Part shown: positions 26,743-37,800 of the stretch, one piece after another
How the letters are laid out: every line of letters begins with the position of its first letter
Numbering within the stretch: position 1 is the stretch's first letter
Source of the DNA: Gyromitra esculenta
Lineage: Eukaryota; Ascomycota; Pezizomycetes; Pezizales; Discinaceae
NCBI GenBank assembly: GCA_038503075.1
Contig: JBCAML010000022.1
Span: forward strand, 806,001-870,000
DNA length: 64,000 nt
Direction of reading: 5' to 3'
Translations under genes and position numbers: made by a program
Notes under the pieces: model-generated
The model's database searches: none
What the model was told of the DNA's origin: nothing
The model's input: the letters and a program-made list of their open reading frames with translations, nothing else

Positions 26743-27517
26743 TCATCTCCTCTTTCCAACACCTGAACCCTTCTTGGGCGCCCACGGTTTAGCACCCGTT
26801 ATAGACCTCTTCTCGTTCTTCTTCATCTGCCTCTCGTTCTTCTTAATACTCTCCTTCCTCTCCTCCCTGCTGAGCGACCGGGGGTCCACCTCCTCGGCGC
26901 CCGTCTTCTGCTTCTTGTCGTCGACCTCAACAATCCAGTCCCCTTCACCGTCCTTGTTCTTGCCCTTGTAGCCCCATTTAGGAACCCATTCGCCCTTCTC
27001 TTCATCGTAGACGAGCTTGCCATCCTTCTGCTTATCCTTAATACCCTTCTTCGCCGCAAACAGTTCCCTGTCACAAGCGTATTAGCAACCGCACATATAG
27101 ATACAAATCCAATGAACTGTAAAAAGCAATAATAATAAAAATAATACCATTTAGTAGGTTCCTTCGGTTTCGGCAACGGTTTCTCTCTAGGCAGTGGCGT
27201 AGCCGGGGCTGGAAGCTCAGCGTACACTCCATCGGCGGTGCTTTTCAACGGGATCTGGGTAAGGATCTGGTTGATGAGCGCCTGTGCACCGTCTCGTGCA
27301 GCTTCCTGGAGACATTTTTCGCGGTCTTCGGCGTAGAGGGTTGGGTCGAGTGGGTTCGTGTCGAAGGCGCAGAGATTGCCCATGTCGAATTCGAGAGGGA
27401 TTGGTTTTTCTACTAGTACGGGTCTTGGAAGAAGCGTGTTAGTTTAAGCTTGGCTAGGCAATTGGGGGAGTAGGGTGTTCACAGTCTTTCCATCTTCGAT
27501 TCTGTAGCAGCTGGCAT
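26743..27517 (-). CDS. RRS1: Ribosome biogenesis regulatory protein RRS1
   Basis: Three exons on the minus strand keep phase: 27517-27483, 27423-27148 and 27067-26743, giving 211 residues. Exon 1 codes MPAATESKMERL and joins PVLVEKPIPLEFDMGNL. Family blocks seen: EAARDGAQALINQI, LPREKPLPKPKEPTKWELF, AAKKGIKDKQKDGKLVYDE, WVPKWGYKGKNKDGE and a Lys/Arg-rich C-terminus. Rrs1 works with Rpf2 to recruit the 5S RNP (5S rRNA, uL5, uL18) to pre-60S particles in the nucleolus. It is divergent from the mS29 gene with 237 bp between the start codons. Confidence 0.95.
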
Positions 27518-27754
27518 GTCTGGTATTGTTTCTGCGATTGGCAGTGTGTGTGGATTGGAGATTGGGGGGGACGTCGCTGGGAGAAAAGCGCAGTTCGAGC
27601 CTCACCAGCGAGAAAAATAAAAAAGCGGGATGTCGTTGGGCTGCAGCACCGACAGGGTAACGCCCGAGCATCCCGCCGCAACTTCAACCCCACCAAACTT
27701 TTCCAATCATCGCGTTTCTGATATCCCCCTCCACTCCTCCAATTGACACTCGCG
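27518..27754. promoter_or_regulatory. Bidirectional promoter between RRS1 and mitoribosomal mS29
   Basis: 237 bp separate the two start codons. CGACAGGGTAAC at 27650-27661 is an exact 12-bp match to the one in the NIP7/PUF6 promoter, in the same strand sense. It includes the GTTACCC core on the opposite strand. Role inferred. Confidence 0.5.
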
Positions 27755-29355
27755 ATGGCCCTCACGAGCTGCTGGCGGTGTCTCCGCCTTCCGCCGCGAC
27801 TTCTCAACACCCCAGCAACCCGTGTTGGCCTCCCTCCGCTGCAGCCTCGCTCTGCACCGTTCACCACGACCTCCGTGCTCCTCGCAAATCCGCCAAAGAA
27901 GCAAAACACCGGGCAAGGAAACCAGAAAGCCATCATCGCGAAACAGAAAACCACGTCCAACAAATTCCAGCACAAGAGGAGGAAGAAGGACATTGTGCTC
28001 TCGAAACCAGCATATGCAATAGGCCAGCGGAAGATTCTTCGAAAGAATATCGTCTTGAGCAATACGAATGCGCCTGCCATACCACTACCCGAGATGTCGC
28101 CTGAATTATGCGGGAAGGAGGATACTGTAGGGACCGTGTTCGAGATCCCGGGCTCGGTTCTGGATCAACTGTTGGCGCTGCAGGCGTTCAAGCTTGGGCA
28201 GCATTGGCGGTACTTCCAGAAGCCGAGTACGCTGGTGAGGCAGGAGGGCGTGGAGATTGGAAAGTTGATTTCGTGGATTAGCGAGCAGGGAGAGCAGGGA
28301 GAGGAGAGATATGCGAGGAGGATTTTGGACGGCTTGGGGGGTTCGGGGAAGACTACTGTGTTGACTCAGGCAATGACCTGGGCGCTGCAGCATAAATGGG
28401 TGGTTATCTCTATTCCTAATGGTATGCTTTTTTTGCCATTTCGCATTGCTGGGTTCAATATTAATCTAACTGGCTGCTTTGGGGTTGCTTTATAGCTCAG
28501 GACTTGGTGATTGGCCATACAGAATACGAACTCGATCCCGCCTGGGATCTATGGGTCCAGAAGGAATACACATCCGCACTGCTAGGACGAATAGCAACTG
28601 CCAACAATGGTCTTAGGAGCGTCCGTACCCCTCTCTTACCGCTGAGACAGATAATGCCAAATAATACTAACAGATCACCCGCAGCTCAAAACCAGCGGAA
28701 GTCACAAAATCGGAAAAGATGAAGTGACACCCCCCACATTAGACAAACTAGTGGACATGGGAATCCAAGAGCCGACTGTAGCACACGACGTATTCATGGC
28801 GCTTCTACAAGAGCTGAGCCAACCCGGAAGGTGCAGCCAACCCTGCGCCATCCCCCCAAACCCCATATATCCGCTTTCCACGACTAACAGCCCTCTAGAC
28901 CGCCAGTCCTCTTCGTCCTCGACAACCTCAACCAAATATCCCTCCCATCAGCATACCGCGATATCAACTTCGCCCCAATCCACGCACACGACCTCGCAAT
29001 CCCACGCACATTCCTTTCCTACCTCTCCGGCAAATCTAAATTCCCGCGCGGCCTAACCCTCGCGGCCACCTCGTCGGTCTGCAGCAAGACTAAAGACCTC
29101 AATCTAGCGCTACGGCGCAAGACTGCCGGTCCCTGGGATAAAGTCGACGAGCGTGTCGCAGCATCTATCGACGGGGCTGACGTTATCCGTATTACGAAAT
29201 TGACGAGAGAGGAGGTGCGCATATTGATGGAGTGGTATAATGCCGGTGGCATACTGAATACTCCGATCAATATGGAGACGGTGACGGAGAAGTATGTGAT
29301 TAGTTGCGGGAATCAGAAGGAGCTGTTTTCGGAGTGTTTGAGACTGAAGTATTAG
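27755..29355 (+). CDS. RSM23: Mitochondrial small ribosomal subunit protein mS29 (DAP3/Rsm23 family)
   Basis: Four exons keep phase: 27755-28421, 28496-28620, 28685-28830 and 28899-29355, giving 464 residues. The N-terminus (MALTSCWRCLRLPPRLL) is Arg-rich without acidic residues, fitting a mitochondrial presequence. A P-loop GLGGSGKTT lies at about 193-201 and a Walker-B-like VLFVLDNLNQI opens the last exon. mS29 is the nucleotide-binding protein in the head of the mitoribosomal small subunit. The last exon, 457 nt, carries SYLSGKSKFPRGLTLAATSS and ends FSECLRLKY. The donor after 28620 (GTCCGT) is chosen because the nearer GTCTTA would bring a stop; the branch point TACTAAC is ideal. Confidence 0.93.
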
Positions 29356-29898
29356 ATTGGGGAGGGAGGGGAGAGGGGACAACTTTTATTTTATTTTTAT
29401 ACTTTACTTTTCGTGGATATACTTTTTCGTTGTATGTATAGTGTAGCATAGAGGAATATATCGCGTTGTGGTATTTGGGTGTAAATATCAAGCGTTCGGG
29501 GCATACATGTGCCCTGGGAAATGGTAATCGAGTGCATATTGGTGATTGATATACCTGCATGACACCCCGCGCCAAGAATCTACATCTCAAGCTTTATCGA
29601 GTGATATCTAATGATTATAAGCAAGCGAGTGATAATTTAAGGTCCAAAATTAAGGCAATTTTTCATATCCGCAAAATTCACACGAAAAAAAACCGAGTCT
29701 TTCAGAAGCAAAAAAACGCCTATGATTACCCCAACTATTCCATTCCATTCCCGACCCCCCGTTCCTCCAAGAAGTATAAAGAAAGAAAAAGAGAACTTTT
29801 CGATGAAACTTGGTGTATTTAACATTGTGAATTTATTTTTTTAAATACCAACCCTGTCAACAATAACCCTCCCATCACCACGGTAGACGAACATGCTT
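29356..29898. other. Convergent intergenic region between mS29 and RPL7
   Basis: Two genes end facing each other here. AT-rich, with no supportable gene; presumably the 3' untranslated regions of both. Confidence 0.6.
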
Positions 29899-31736
29899 TT
29901 AGTTCATCTTGCGGATAAGTTGGTTGATGAACTGTTCACGGTCACCAAGATCTCCTCCCTCGACGAAGTGCTTGAACTTGCGGGTCCTGAAGCCACCGGT
30001 GGGAGAAGACAGCTTAAAGGGCCAGAGGAAGTTGGAAGCCTGGGATTGTGGTTAGCTTTGATTTTAGGTGGAGACATGCGAGTTGGTGAATGTGAATGGG
30101 GAGGGAGAATCTCAGAAGGAAGGCAACGGAAAATATCCACATGGTTTTGCGCTCTCGGATATTACAATAATGTTTTTACATCCGAAAATTCTTCATCATC
30201 GGAAAGGTGATGTCTGGGAATAGAGAGGGGTGGATGAAATAATTTAGGGGGGTTAAAACATACCTGCTTGAAGTTGGGTCCAACAGTGAAAATCTCGTGG
30301 ATCAGATCCTCGATGGAAATTATTCCGTACTTGCCAAGGTTCTCCTCGATGAGCTTGTTGTCAGTCAAGGGGATACGCTGACGGTCGATCTTTCCGTATC
30401 CGCGCTTGTAGATGAGCTCGCGGACGGACTTTAGGTTAGGCTCTCCGTAGGCGATCCATGGCTCAACAACACGGAGCATCTCAAGGGTGGCCTTGGTGAG
30501 GCGGATGAAGACACCGTTGTTGATCTGAAGGAGACGGAGGAGCTGGAGGATCTTGCGGGGCTTGGGGGCGATCTTGTTGATACTGTTGATTTCCATATCA
30601 TATTAGCCTTAGCGCTAGTGTAGAAACACCAGAGAAGAAATACTGACCCCTTGATACGGACGACAAAGACAAGCTTGGTCTGGGCGGGGACGTAGAAAGC
30701 ACCATCCTTCTTAGACTCGCGAGAGACGCGGATCTTCTCGCGCTCTGCCTCGCGGTATTCCTTCACGTACTTCTCGGCACGCTTAAAGATGACATCGCGC
30801 TTCTCCTTGTTCTCCTGCAGTTTCAAGGCCATGTCAGCATCGAATCACAAAGGCATGATGCTGGTATGTCAAGGAAATTCCAGGGTTTTCTCAAAACGAG
30901 TGTTTCTCAGTCCCGAAAGATGGTTAACAATGACAACATCGCCCCGAAGGACTGGTCTTCATGTAAAAGGTAGGTTTCATCATCAAATCGTTTTGTCCTA
31001 GAGAAATTCCTTCTATTGACATCCAGGTGTGGGGGTGGAGAATCACAAACCTTCTTCCTGGCCTCAGCGGCAGCGGTACGTTCTTCGGCAGACTTCTCAT
31101 TGGCCTTGCGCTTCTTGAGGAGGGTCTCAGGGACCAGGATTTGCTGGGAGGAGGGGACTGATCTGTTAATCACATGAAAAATAATAATATCAGTATGGCC
31201 GTTCCGCAAAGTATATGTTTAAGTCAAGATAGCGCCGGATATATATCAAAAGAGTTAACCTCTGATATATAAGGCTGGAATCAAACTCGACGAGTATAGA
31301 TTTAATCGGTAAGAACGACTGTGTTCATCCCAACACCAGAGCTCGTTTCCTTGGATATGGTAGTCCGCGGAGGGAGATAGTGAGAGGGATGAACTGCAAA
31401 CTTATCCGGCAAGACCCCAAAGTAGAACTCCAGGAGAGAAACATGCACACGCAAATACAAAATCTTCGACTGTCTAGAGATAGACAATCTCAGGTAGCGA
31501 TTGCGGGGCAGTATGGATTTAGAAAAGAAAAAGCAATCAAGACAATTTCAAATCAAAACCCCAGCCTCTATTGGATCAGTTGTCGAAACAAATCACCTCA
31601 GAGGCCAGGAGAAGTAAGAATCGAGCTGGCCTGCCAAAAGATCTCCACGAGGAAGAAAATGGCAGGCCCAGCGAGCGGAGGCCATATTCGGAGCGCCTAA
31701 AGGGACAAGGGAGAGGGGTGCGTACGCGTTGACCAT
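29899..31736 (-). CDS. RPL7: 60S ribosomal protein L7 (uL30)
   Basis: Five exons on the minus strand keep phase: 31736-31726, 31162-31051, 30814-30648, 30582-30264 and 30039-29899, giving 249 residues (yeast L7 is 244). Exon 1 is 11 nt and codes MVN plus two bases. Family blocks seen: [102 protein letters not shown] and [10 protein letters not shown]. Introns are 563, 236, 65 and 224 bp; the second and fourth each contain a box C/D snoRNA candidate in the sense of transcription. The gene is divergent from the aspartate aminotransferase gene. Confidence 0.97.
30108..30205 (-). ncRNA. Box C/D snoRNA candidate in RPL7 intron 4, 18S rRNA guide
   Basis: Minus strand within intron 4 (30263-30040). 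Box C ATGATGA is at 30199-30193 and box D CTGA at 30115-30112. The 10 nt directly upstream of box D (complement of 30116-30125, AAGGAAGGCA on the plus strand) are antisense to the conserved 18S rRNA segment CAAGGAAGGCAGCAGG. The fifth base upstream of box D pairs with the third A of AAGGA, which from memory is the methylated A436 of yeast 18S (human A468). No clear terminal stem is seen, which lowers confidence. Confidence 0.72.
30892..30995 (-). ncRNA. Box C/D snoRNA candidate in RPL7 intron 2, 25S rRNA guide
   Basis: Minus strand within intron 2 (31050-30815). Box C ATGATGA is at 30983-30977, box D CTGA at 30910-30907, and a perfect 8-bp outer stem pairs 30995-30988 (CAAAACGA) with 30899-30892 (TCGTTTTG). 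Thirteen nt ending one base before box D are antisense to CCCGAAAGATGGT of 25S rRNA (plus strand 30912-30924). The fifth base upstream of box D faces the G of CCCG. In yeast the RPL7A and RPL7B introns host snR39 and snR59, which guide a site two bases away; snR39b guides this G, from memory G805. Confidence 0.85.
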
Positions 31737-32311
31737 TTTGGCGGAATTCGTCGACCGAGGGGTTGCTGATGGGGTGATTGTCGTGAGGGTTGTTGTTTGG
31801 TGTTGATGCTGTGGCCGGCGATGTTGGGGGAATATTTGGTCATGAGAAAACTGCTTGGTGTGGAGAGGGACTGTCGTTGCAAGGGCTGAGCCCTGTGGCT
31901 GGTGCACAGAGGGATTGAGTGTGGCTTCGCACACAGCGAGAGGCTCAAAGCCCGGCTGCGGCTCGCATGCAGTGGCAGTGGCACAACAGAAAGACCCTGC
32001 CTGGCACATCCACCCAGTCCCAGCAGCAAGCGTCGCTGTACCTGTTTAGCACTCCAAAACCGGGACTCGGGAAGCTTCCGAGGCGCGAACATCCCATCCC
32101 TGCTCGCCTCTGAGACTTTTTTTGTAATAGTGTTTGGTGGTCTGGCGAGATTGAGGCTAAACCTCTGCTTAGACTCGCCCACTGCTCTACTCCCCCCACA
32201 TTGATTCTGACATCCCAAACTTCCCCCACCACTGCCCTATATCTGTCCCGCCCCTCCCCGCTTTCTGTTTGTGTTCATCGTCTGTGTTCATCGATCCGAA
32301 TTGCTGTGAAA
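31737..32311. promoter_or_regulatory. Bidirectional promoter region of RPL7 and mitochondrial aspartate aminotransferase
   Basis: 575 bp between divergent start codons. The AAT side is pyrimidine-rich (about 32195-32280). No copy of the GTTACCC motif is seen here. Reading frames on both strands overlap and look like noise. Confidence 0.5.
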
Positions 32312-33906
32312 ATGCTTTCCTCCGTGAGAACTGCGTCCCTCAGGACTCCTTCGTCCGCCCTTCGTTTGTTGGCCACCTCGAGGGCTTCTAGCACCTGGAG
32401 CGGTGTTCCCATGGGCCCACCTGTAAGCTATTTGGAAATCTCATCTACTCATTGATATAATTTCTAACAAAATTGATGCAGGATGTGAGTTTCTATCCGA
32501 TTGCCCGTCGAGTGATTTCACAAATACAAAAGTTTTCACTTTTACTGATAGTTCGATTCTGACTCCCAATTAGGCCATTCTAGGTATGACTCACCATGAA
32601 AATGCCATTGAGACAGCTCTGACACTCCCCAAGGTATCACTGAAGCCTTCAAGGCCGACACTTTCTCCAACAAGGTCAACCTCGGAGTTGGAGCCTACCG
32701 TGATGACACTGGAAAGCCTTACGTTCTCCCTTCAGTTCGCACCGCCGAGCAGCGTGTCCTTGACAGACTGCTCGACAAAGAGTATGCTGGTATCACCGGT
32801 ATTCCCTCCATCACCAAGGCTGCTGCGGTTCTAGCTTATGGTGCTTCTTCCCCGGTTCTTGATAACGTTGCTATCACACAGTCCATCTCTGGTACTGGCG
32901 CTCTTCGTATTGGTGGAGCTTTCATGGAGCGCTTCTATCCTCACAACAAGACTGTCTACATCCCGAACCCATCGTGGGCCAACCATGTCGCGATCTTTAA
33001 GGATTCTAGGCTCGACGTCAAGCAGTATAGGTACTACAACAAGGATATAAACGGGATTGACATTGACGGTCTGCTTGCGGATATCAGAGATGCGCCAAAA
33101 AGCAGCATCTTCCTGTTCCATGCGTGTGCGCATAACCCCACTGGCTCTGACCCAACTCCTGAGCAGTGGAGGGCTATCAGCGATGCTGTGAAGAACAACG
33201 GCCACTTTCCGTTCTTCGATATGGCCTACCAAGGCTTTGCATCTGGTGATACTGACAAGGATGCCTACGCTGTTCGCTACTTTATTGAGCAGGGTCACCA
33301 GATTGCGCTTTGCCAGTCATTCGCCAAGAACATGGTTTGTTCCTCTATCTCTTCTGTTATTATCATTTTGCTAACTACATGTATTTGATCAGGGTCTCTA
33401 TGGTGAGCGTGTTGGCGCCTTCTCTCTCCTTGCTGAATCGGCAGAAGAAAAGAAACGCATCGACTCCCAGTTTAAGATTATTGTCCGCCCTCTTTACTCC
33501 AATCCTCCCATCGGTGGTGCCCGCATTGCCAGCGAGATTCTCAACGACCCTGAGCTTAACAAGCAATGGCTCGGCGAAGTGAAGGGAATGGCCGACCGCA
33601 TCATTTCCATGAGACATGCGCTTAAGGATGGTCTTGAGGAGTGTGGAAGCAAGCTTGACTGGAGCCATATTACAACCCAGATCGGGATGTTCTGTTATAC
33701 CGGACTGAAGCCGGAGCAGGTGGATACTTTGGCCAAGAAGGTGAGTTTTCTGGAGGGGAGGGATTATGAAGTGGGATGCATGTTGGCTAACTGGATGTGA
33801 ATAGTATTCTATCTACGGCACTAAGGACGGCAGAATATCAGTTGCTGGGCTCACTTCCGGCAACGTGAAGTACGTTGCCGAGTCAATCCACAAGGTCACC
33901 CAGTAA
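32312..33906 (+). CDS. AAT1: Aspartate aminotransferase, mitochondrial
   Basis: Six exons keep phase: 32312-32422, 32482-32484, 32574-32583, 32634-33334, 33393-33740 and 33805-33906, giving 424 residues. The enzyme exchanges the amino group between aspartate and 2-oxoglutarate (PLP-dependent), part of the malate-aspartate shuttle. The N-terminus ([20 protein letters not shown]) is a typical mitochondrial presequence. Seen: [64 protein letters not shown] lysine in [16 protein letters not shown] (K273) and [15 protein letters not shown]. Two micro-exons, 3 and 10 nt, supply Asp38 and the AIL that follows; each has consensus splice ends. Confidence 0.96.
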
Positions 33907-34866
33907 ATGTTCACTGCCGTACTAAACAAAATACAAAAACAAAAAACAAAACCTTTTTTTTATCAAAAAGTAAGATTAGAAAAACGGTAAGGCATGATGG
34001 CGGGGAAAAAGGGGTGTTTTGCTGAGTTTGTCAGAGATCTCTTTTTTATGAATTGGGGTGGAGAGTTGTTTGTATATGTTTTGGATGAGGAAGCGAGTAC
34101 GCTTATGATTGCGCATACCAAAAACTTAAAGTTTCTTTGTTGTTTGTGTGTTTCTCTCTATACTTCTCTCCATCTCCTCTCAATATTATAGATCTAGAGT
34201 TTGAGGGTCCTAGATTTCAGGTCACATTCTGTTTTTTTTTTACAATAGAAGAAAAATAGAACACAACGCATAGCGGGGGATATCTAGGGGTGTGGGCTGG
34301 TGTTTAGAAGTTTCTACTGCACGCACTGCGATGAAGCAGAAAAGTTCGGGTTTGTGTCACGGCGGCACGCACGATCTCAGGCGAATCCTTGGGACTGATT
34401 ACTCTATATTCTGCGCACCATCCGCCTCTGCTGCAGTCGACATCCCGTGTATTACCAGAAAGCTGGAGTGGAGAAACAAACCCAATGCTGTGTGGTGTGG
34501 CATGGCAGACTCTCGATGGGAGGCAGACGGTTCTTGCAATCGCCATCGGGGGGGCATCAGCTACATTGCCTGGATGGATCAGATGGACTGGCGAGAGGTT
34601 GCCTTGGGAGAGATGGATGGAGGAAAGCGGAAAGCGGATCATTGACGGTGCAGTCCCGGGGTTGTCTTGGCAGGGAATCGATCCGCATCGGGACTTCCGC
34701 GTCGCCCCAACATCCGCGTCGCTGGGCAGCCAAACAACACTTCATCTTCCCACCACAGCCAGGCCCATCCACCTGCGCAGAAGGAGCGGCCCCGGCGAGA
34801 ATCCACAGAGAATACCGGAAAGCGAAGGGAGAGACAGGGAGAGAGCGAATACACACTACTACAGCC
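33907..34866. other. Intergenic region between AAT and the nucleoporin gene
   Basis: About 960 bp. The left part is the AT-rich 3' region of the aminotransferase; the right part is the GC-richer leader of the nucleoporin gene. Reading frames across 34389-34866 overlap the leader and show no known motif. Confidence 0.5.
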
Positions 34867-37800
34867 ATGGCAGACCAATCCTCCTGCTTCCTCTACAAAG
34901 AGACGCGGTTGAACCTCGACTGGGACGAAGCCTACGGCACCACCGCCAACATCTTCCTCCCCGCCCATCACGCCGGCCCCAGCAAGCACAGCTCCATCCA
35001 CTCCTCCACCCACATCCCAACCCCCGATGGCGCAGACACCCTCTTCCAGCACCGTCACCTCGCCAGCGCTGCCTCCGTCTACTACCGTCCCGTCGAGCGC
35101 TATCCGCGATGCATCATGTGGAGGGTCACCGAGAACGACCAGGTCCTCTCTCTGGCATCCGTCGATTTCACGAAACCGAATGATGCGCGCGGTGAATTCG
35201 GGACTACGTTTAGGTTCTACTTCCCGGAGCCCATCAAGCCCAATTGTGTAGGCTTCACGGACGCCCCAGACCGCGATGAGCTGGTTGTCTATGTCATGAC
35301 TACCGGGAAGGTCATCTATACGCTTAACCTGACGGCGGATTTCCTGCTTAGGAATGCACTCAAGATGAAGAATGTCAAGGATAGCGATTACTGTAGGACT
35401 TATTCGCCGAGCTCGTTTACGCTGCATTCGCCGCATTTTTTGATCCCGATTGATCACGAGTCGTTGCTGGTGCCATTGCAGGACGGGGTGCTGCTGAAGT
35501 TGGAGAAAAGTCATTTGTTTCCGGAAGGTTAGAGAGTTCTGTCTTGGGAGAGGGGTGGAGGAAGAGGCGTTTGGCTAATTGGTGCGGTGCGGTGTGGGTG
35601 TGTAGATCCCGATACTTCGACTTCAAAGTACCTCGAGAAGACTTTCAGTGAGGGGAGTTATCTGGCTTTCATGAAGAACAAACTCCCGTGGATCCGGACG
35701 GGTTCGGTACGGCATGGAAATGATAATGTTTCGTTCTCTGCGGTTATTTCTTCGGCCATCTATATGCCAAAACGTTCACACGATGAAATGATGGACTACC
35801 AGCAAGATGCTGAGCCTCTCCTGTTCACCGTCTCCGTAAATCATACACTCAAAACGTGGTCCCTCCAAAAGGGGAACCTCTTGCATGCCATTGACCTCCT
35901 CAATGAACCGCTCCCTACCTCTAGCTCAACCATCAAGACTCTTCTTGACCCCTCCCCGTCGCAACTCCTCCATATAATCGATACCTCTCTGCAGGAAGAT
36001 CATATGTTCTACCTTGCGTCCTTCTCCTCCGCCACAACCGGCAAATTCAAGTTTTGGGCTGCCATCCGCGATATCAGCGGACAATTCCAGGGCCTAGTAG
36101 ATCTCTACCCCGGCATAGAATTCCGCGCAGACCCACCAACCGCAAACTCCGTCTGGATCATCTCCGAGTTCCGCGTCACCCCCGCGTCCGCAACCAACCC
36201 GGCCCTCTTCAACCTATGGGTACTATGGAAGAGCAACACCACCTTCCGCGTCCAGAACCTCCAGTTCAACATGAAAGAGGTTCCCGTCTCGTGGAACAAA
36301 TGGGCCACCGCGACCCCAGACTCACTACACGTTCATTCTGGTCGTACCCCGTCCGAAGTTACCAGCGAGGATCTGACCGATTACTGGCTTGACTGGATCT
36401 TCTACCCAGGCCGCTTCACAGACGAGGTCCTACGCACCGCCCTCAAGATCCACGAAGGCGCCTACGCAGACCGTGTCGACGATGGTGCTGACTCAGTCCA
36501 GACGAAGGTCGCACGGAGCATACCGAGCATGGTGGAGCTTAAGAAGAAGCCCGATGGGTCACCGGACTACGGCATATACACGTACGAAGTCGGCTTGCAG
36601 TGGCTGCGGTACTGCCGGCTGTGTACGGAACTTGACAAGCAGCGTTCTGAAGCCCTGAGTCTGGTGGCTGACCCAGTGAGCGGATTCGTATGGACCGTTA
36701 ACGCAGACGGCATCACAGCACTCCGGGAAGCCACCGAAAGTGAAATCCTGGCGCATAACTACGGGACACACGCGGGCAACCTCGCGCTCTTGTCGGAGCG
36801 CTCACCGAAGCGGCTTGGTGCGCAGTTAAAGGACGCGGAATTGTCGGATGCACTACTCCTTGTCCAAGCTTGCACAGACCTCAAGAATGACCTTTCCGAT
36901 CGGGCGTACGATAACTGTAGCTACAGACTCCAGCGCGAGGTCCTCGAAGATGCACTCTACTCGTTCGAAGACCGCATGTGGAGTCTCTACTCCAACTGTA
37001 TAGAAGGTGAACTATCAGATTTTGCGTTCGAAAAGATCGAAAATGCACTCGAAGCAATGTCCGATCCACAAGCCGCGTTCTTATCCATCATGAGCAGCTT
37101 ATTCCACTCCGATACCCATAGTGGGCAAACCAAACTAACAATGTTCGGCGGAAGCGTCCTCATTGCTGGATCACAGGAAGTTGTTAATGTTAACTACAAC
37201 CTACTATTCAACCTCACATTCCTACTAGTCTTAGTCTCGGTACCGGCAGACTCACGTCCACGGATTGCGCAGCCGGAAAAGTTGTATAGTCAGCTCCTAG
37301 ACTATATCCGTGAATATGAAATCCTTTCGTGGCTCGCGCGCACACCACTTAGTATTCCGGATCGCAGACTGTCGATTGAAGAGGAGCTTACGAAGGGCCT
37401 TGCGAGCCTGCGTATGGACCATGGCGCGATTACCGCGGCAGCGAAGCGGAAGGGCAGTGTGTTGAGTTTGATGCTTGGAGAGAATTATGGGCCGCCGCCA
37501 CCGGGGCCTGGGAGGAGTGGAAGTCTGGCGGTTAGTGTGTGTGTTAGACAGTTTTTGGCCGGGTTGGAGCTGGCCGGTAAGATGGGTAATGGGGTTGTGG
37601 AAGTTACGAGTAAGCTGCTGGGAATCGAGGCTGTTGGTGCCGCGGTGGAGTTTAGTAGGTTTTTACCGACGACGGCGTGGGGTGGGTATGTTAAGGCAAG
37701 GATACAGTTGAAGGACGGAGGGTTGGAGGCCGCTGCGGGTGGATTTAGGAAGGCGGGATATGGTTTGGGTACGGTTTTCCCTCTCTGCTATATTGTGTCC

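Noticed and set aside
28724..29056. Ser/Thr-rich 110-codon frame overlapping the mS29 gene
   Set aside because: Wrong frame relative to the spliced mS29 product, which shows family motifs through 28685-29355.
31163..31725. Possible third snoRNA in RPL7 intron 1 (GGGATGA near 31320)
   Set aside because: Box C is degenerate and no box D lies at a suitable distance with an rRNA match.
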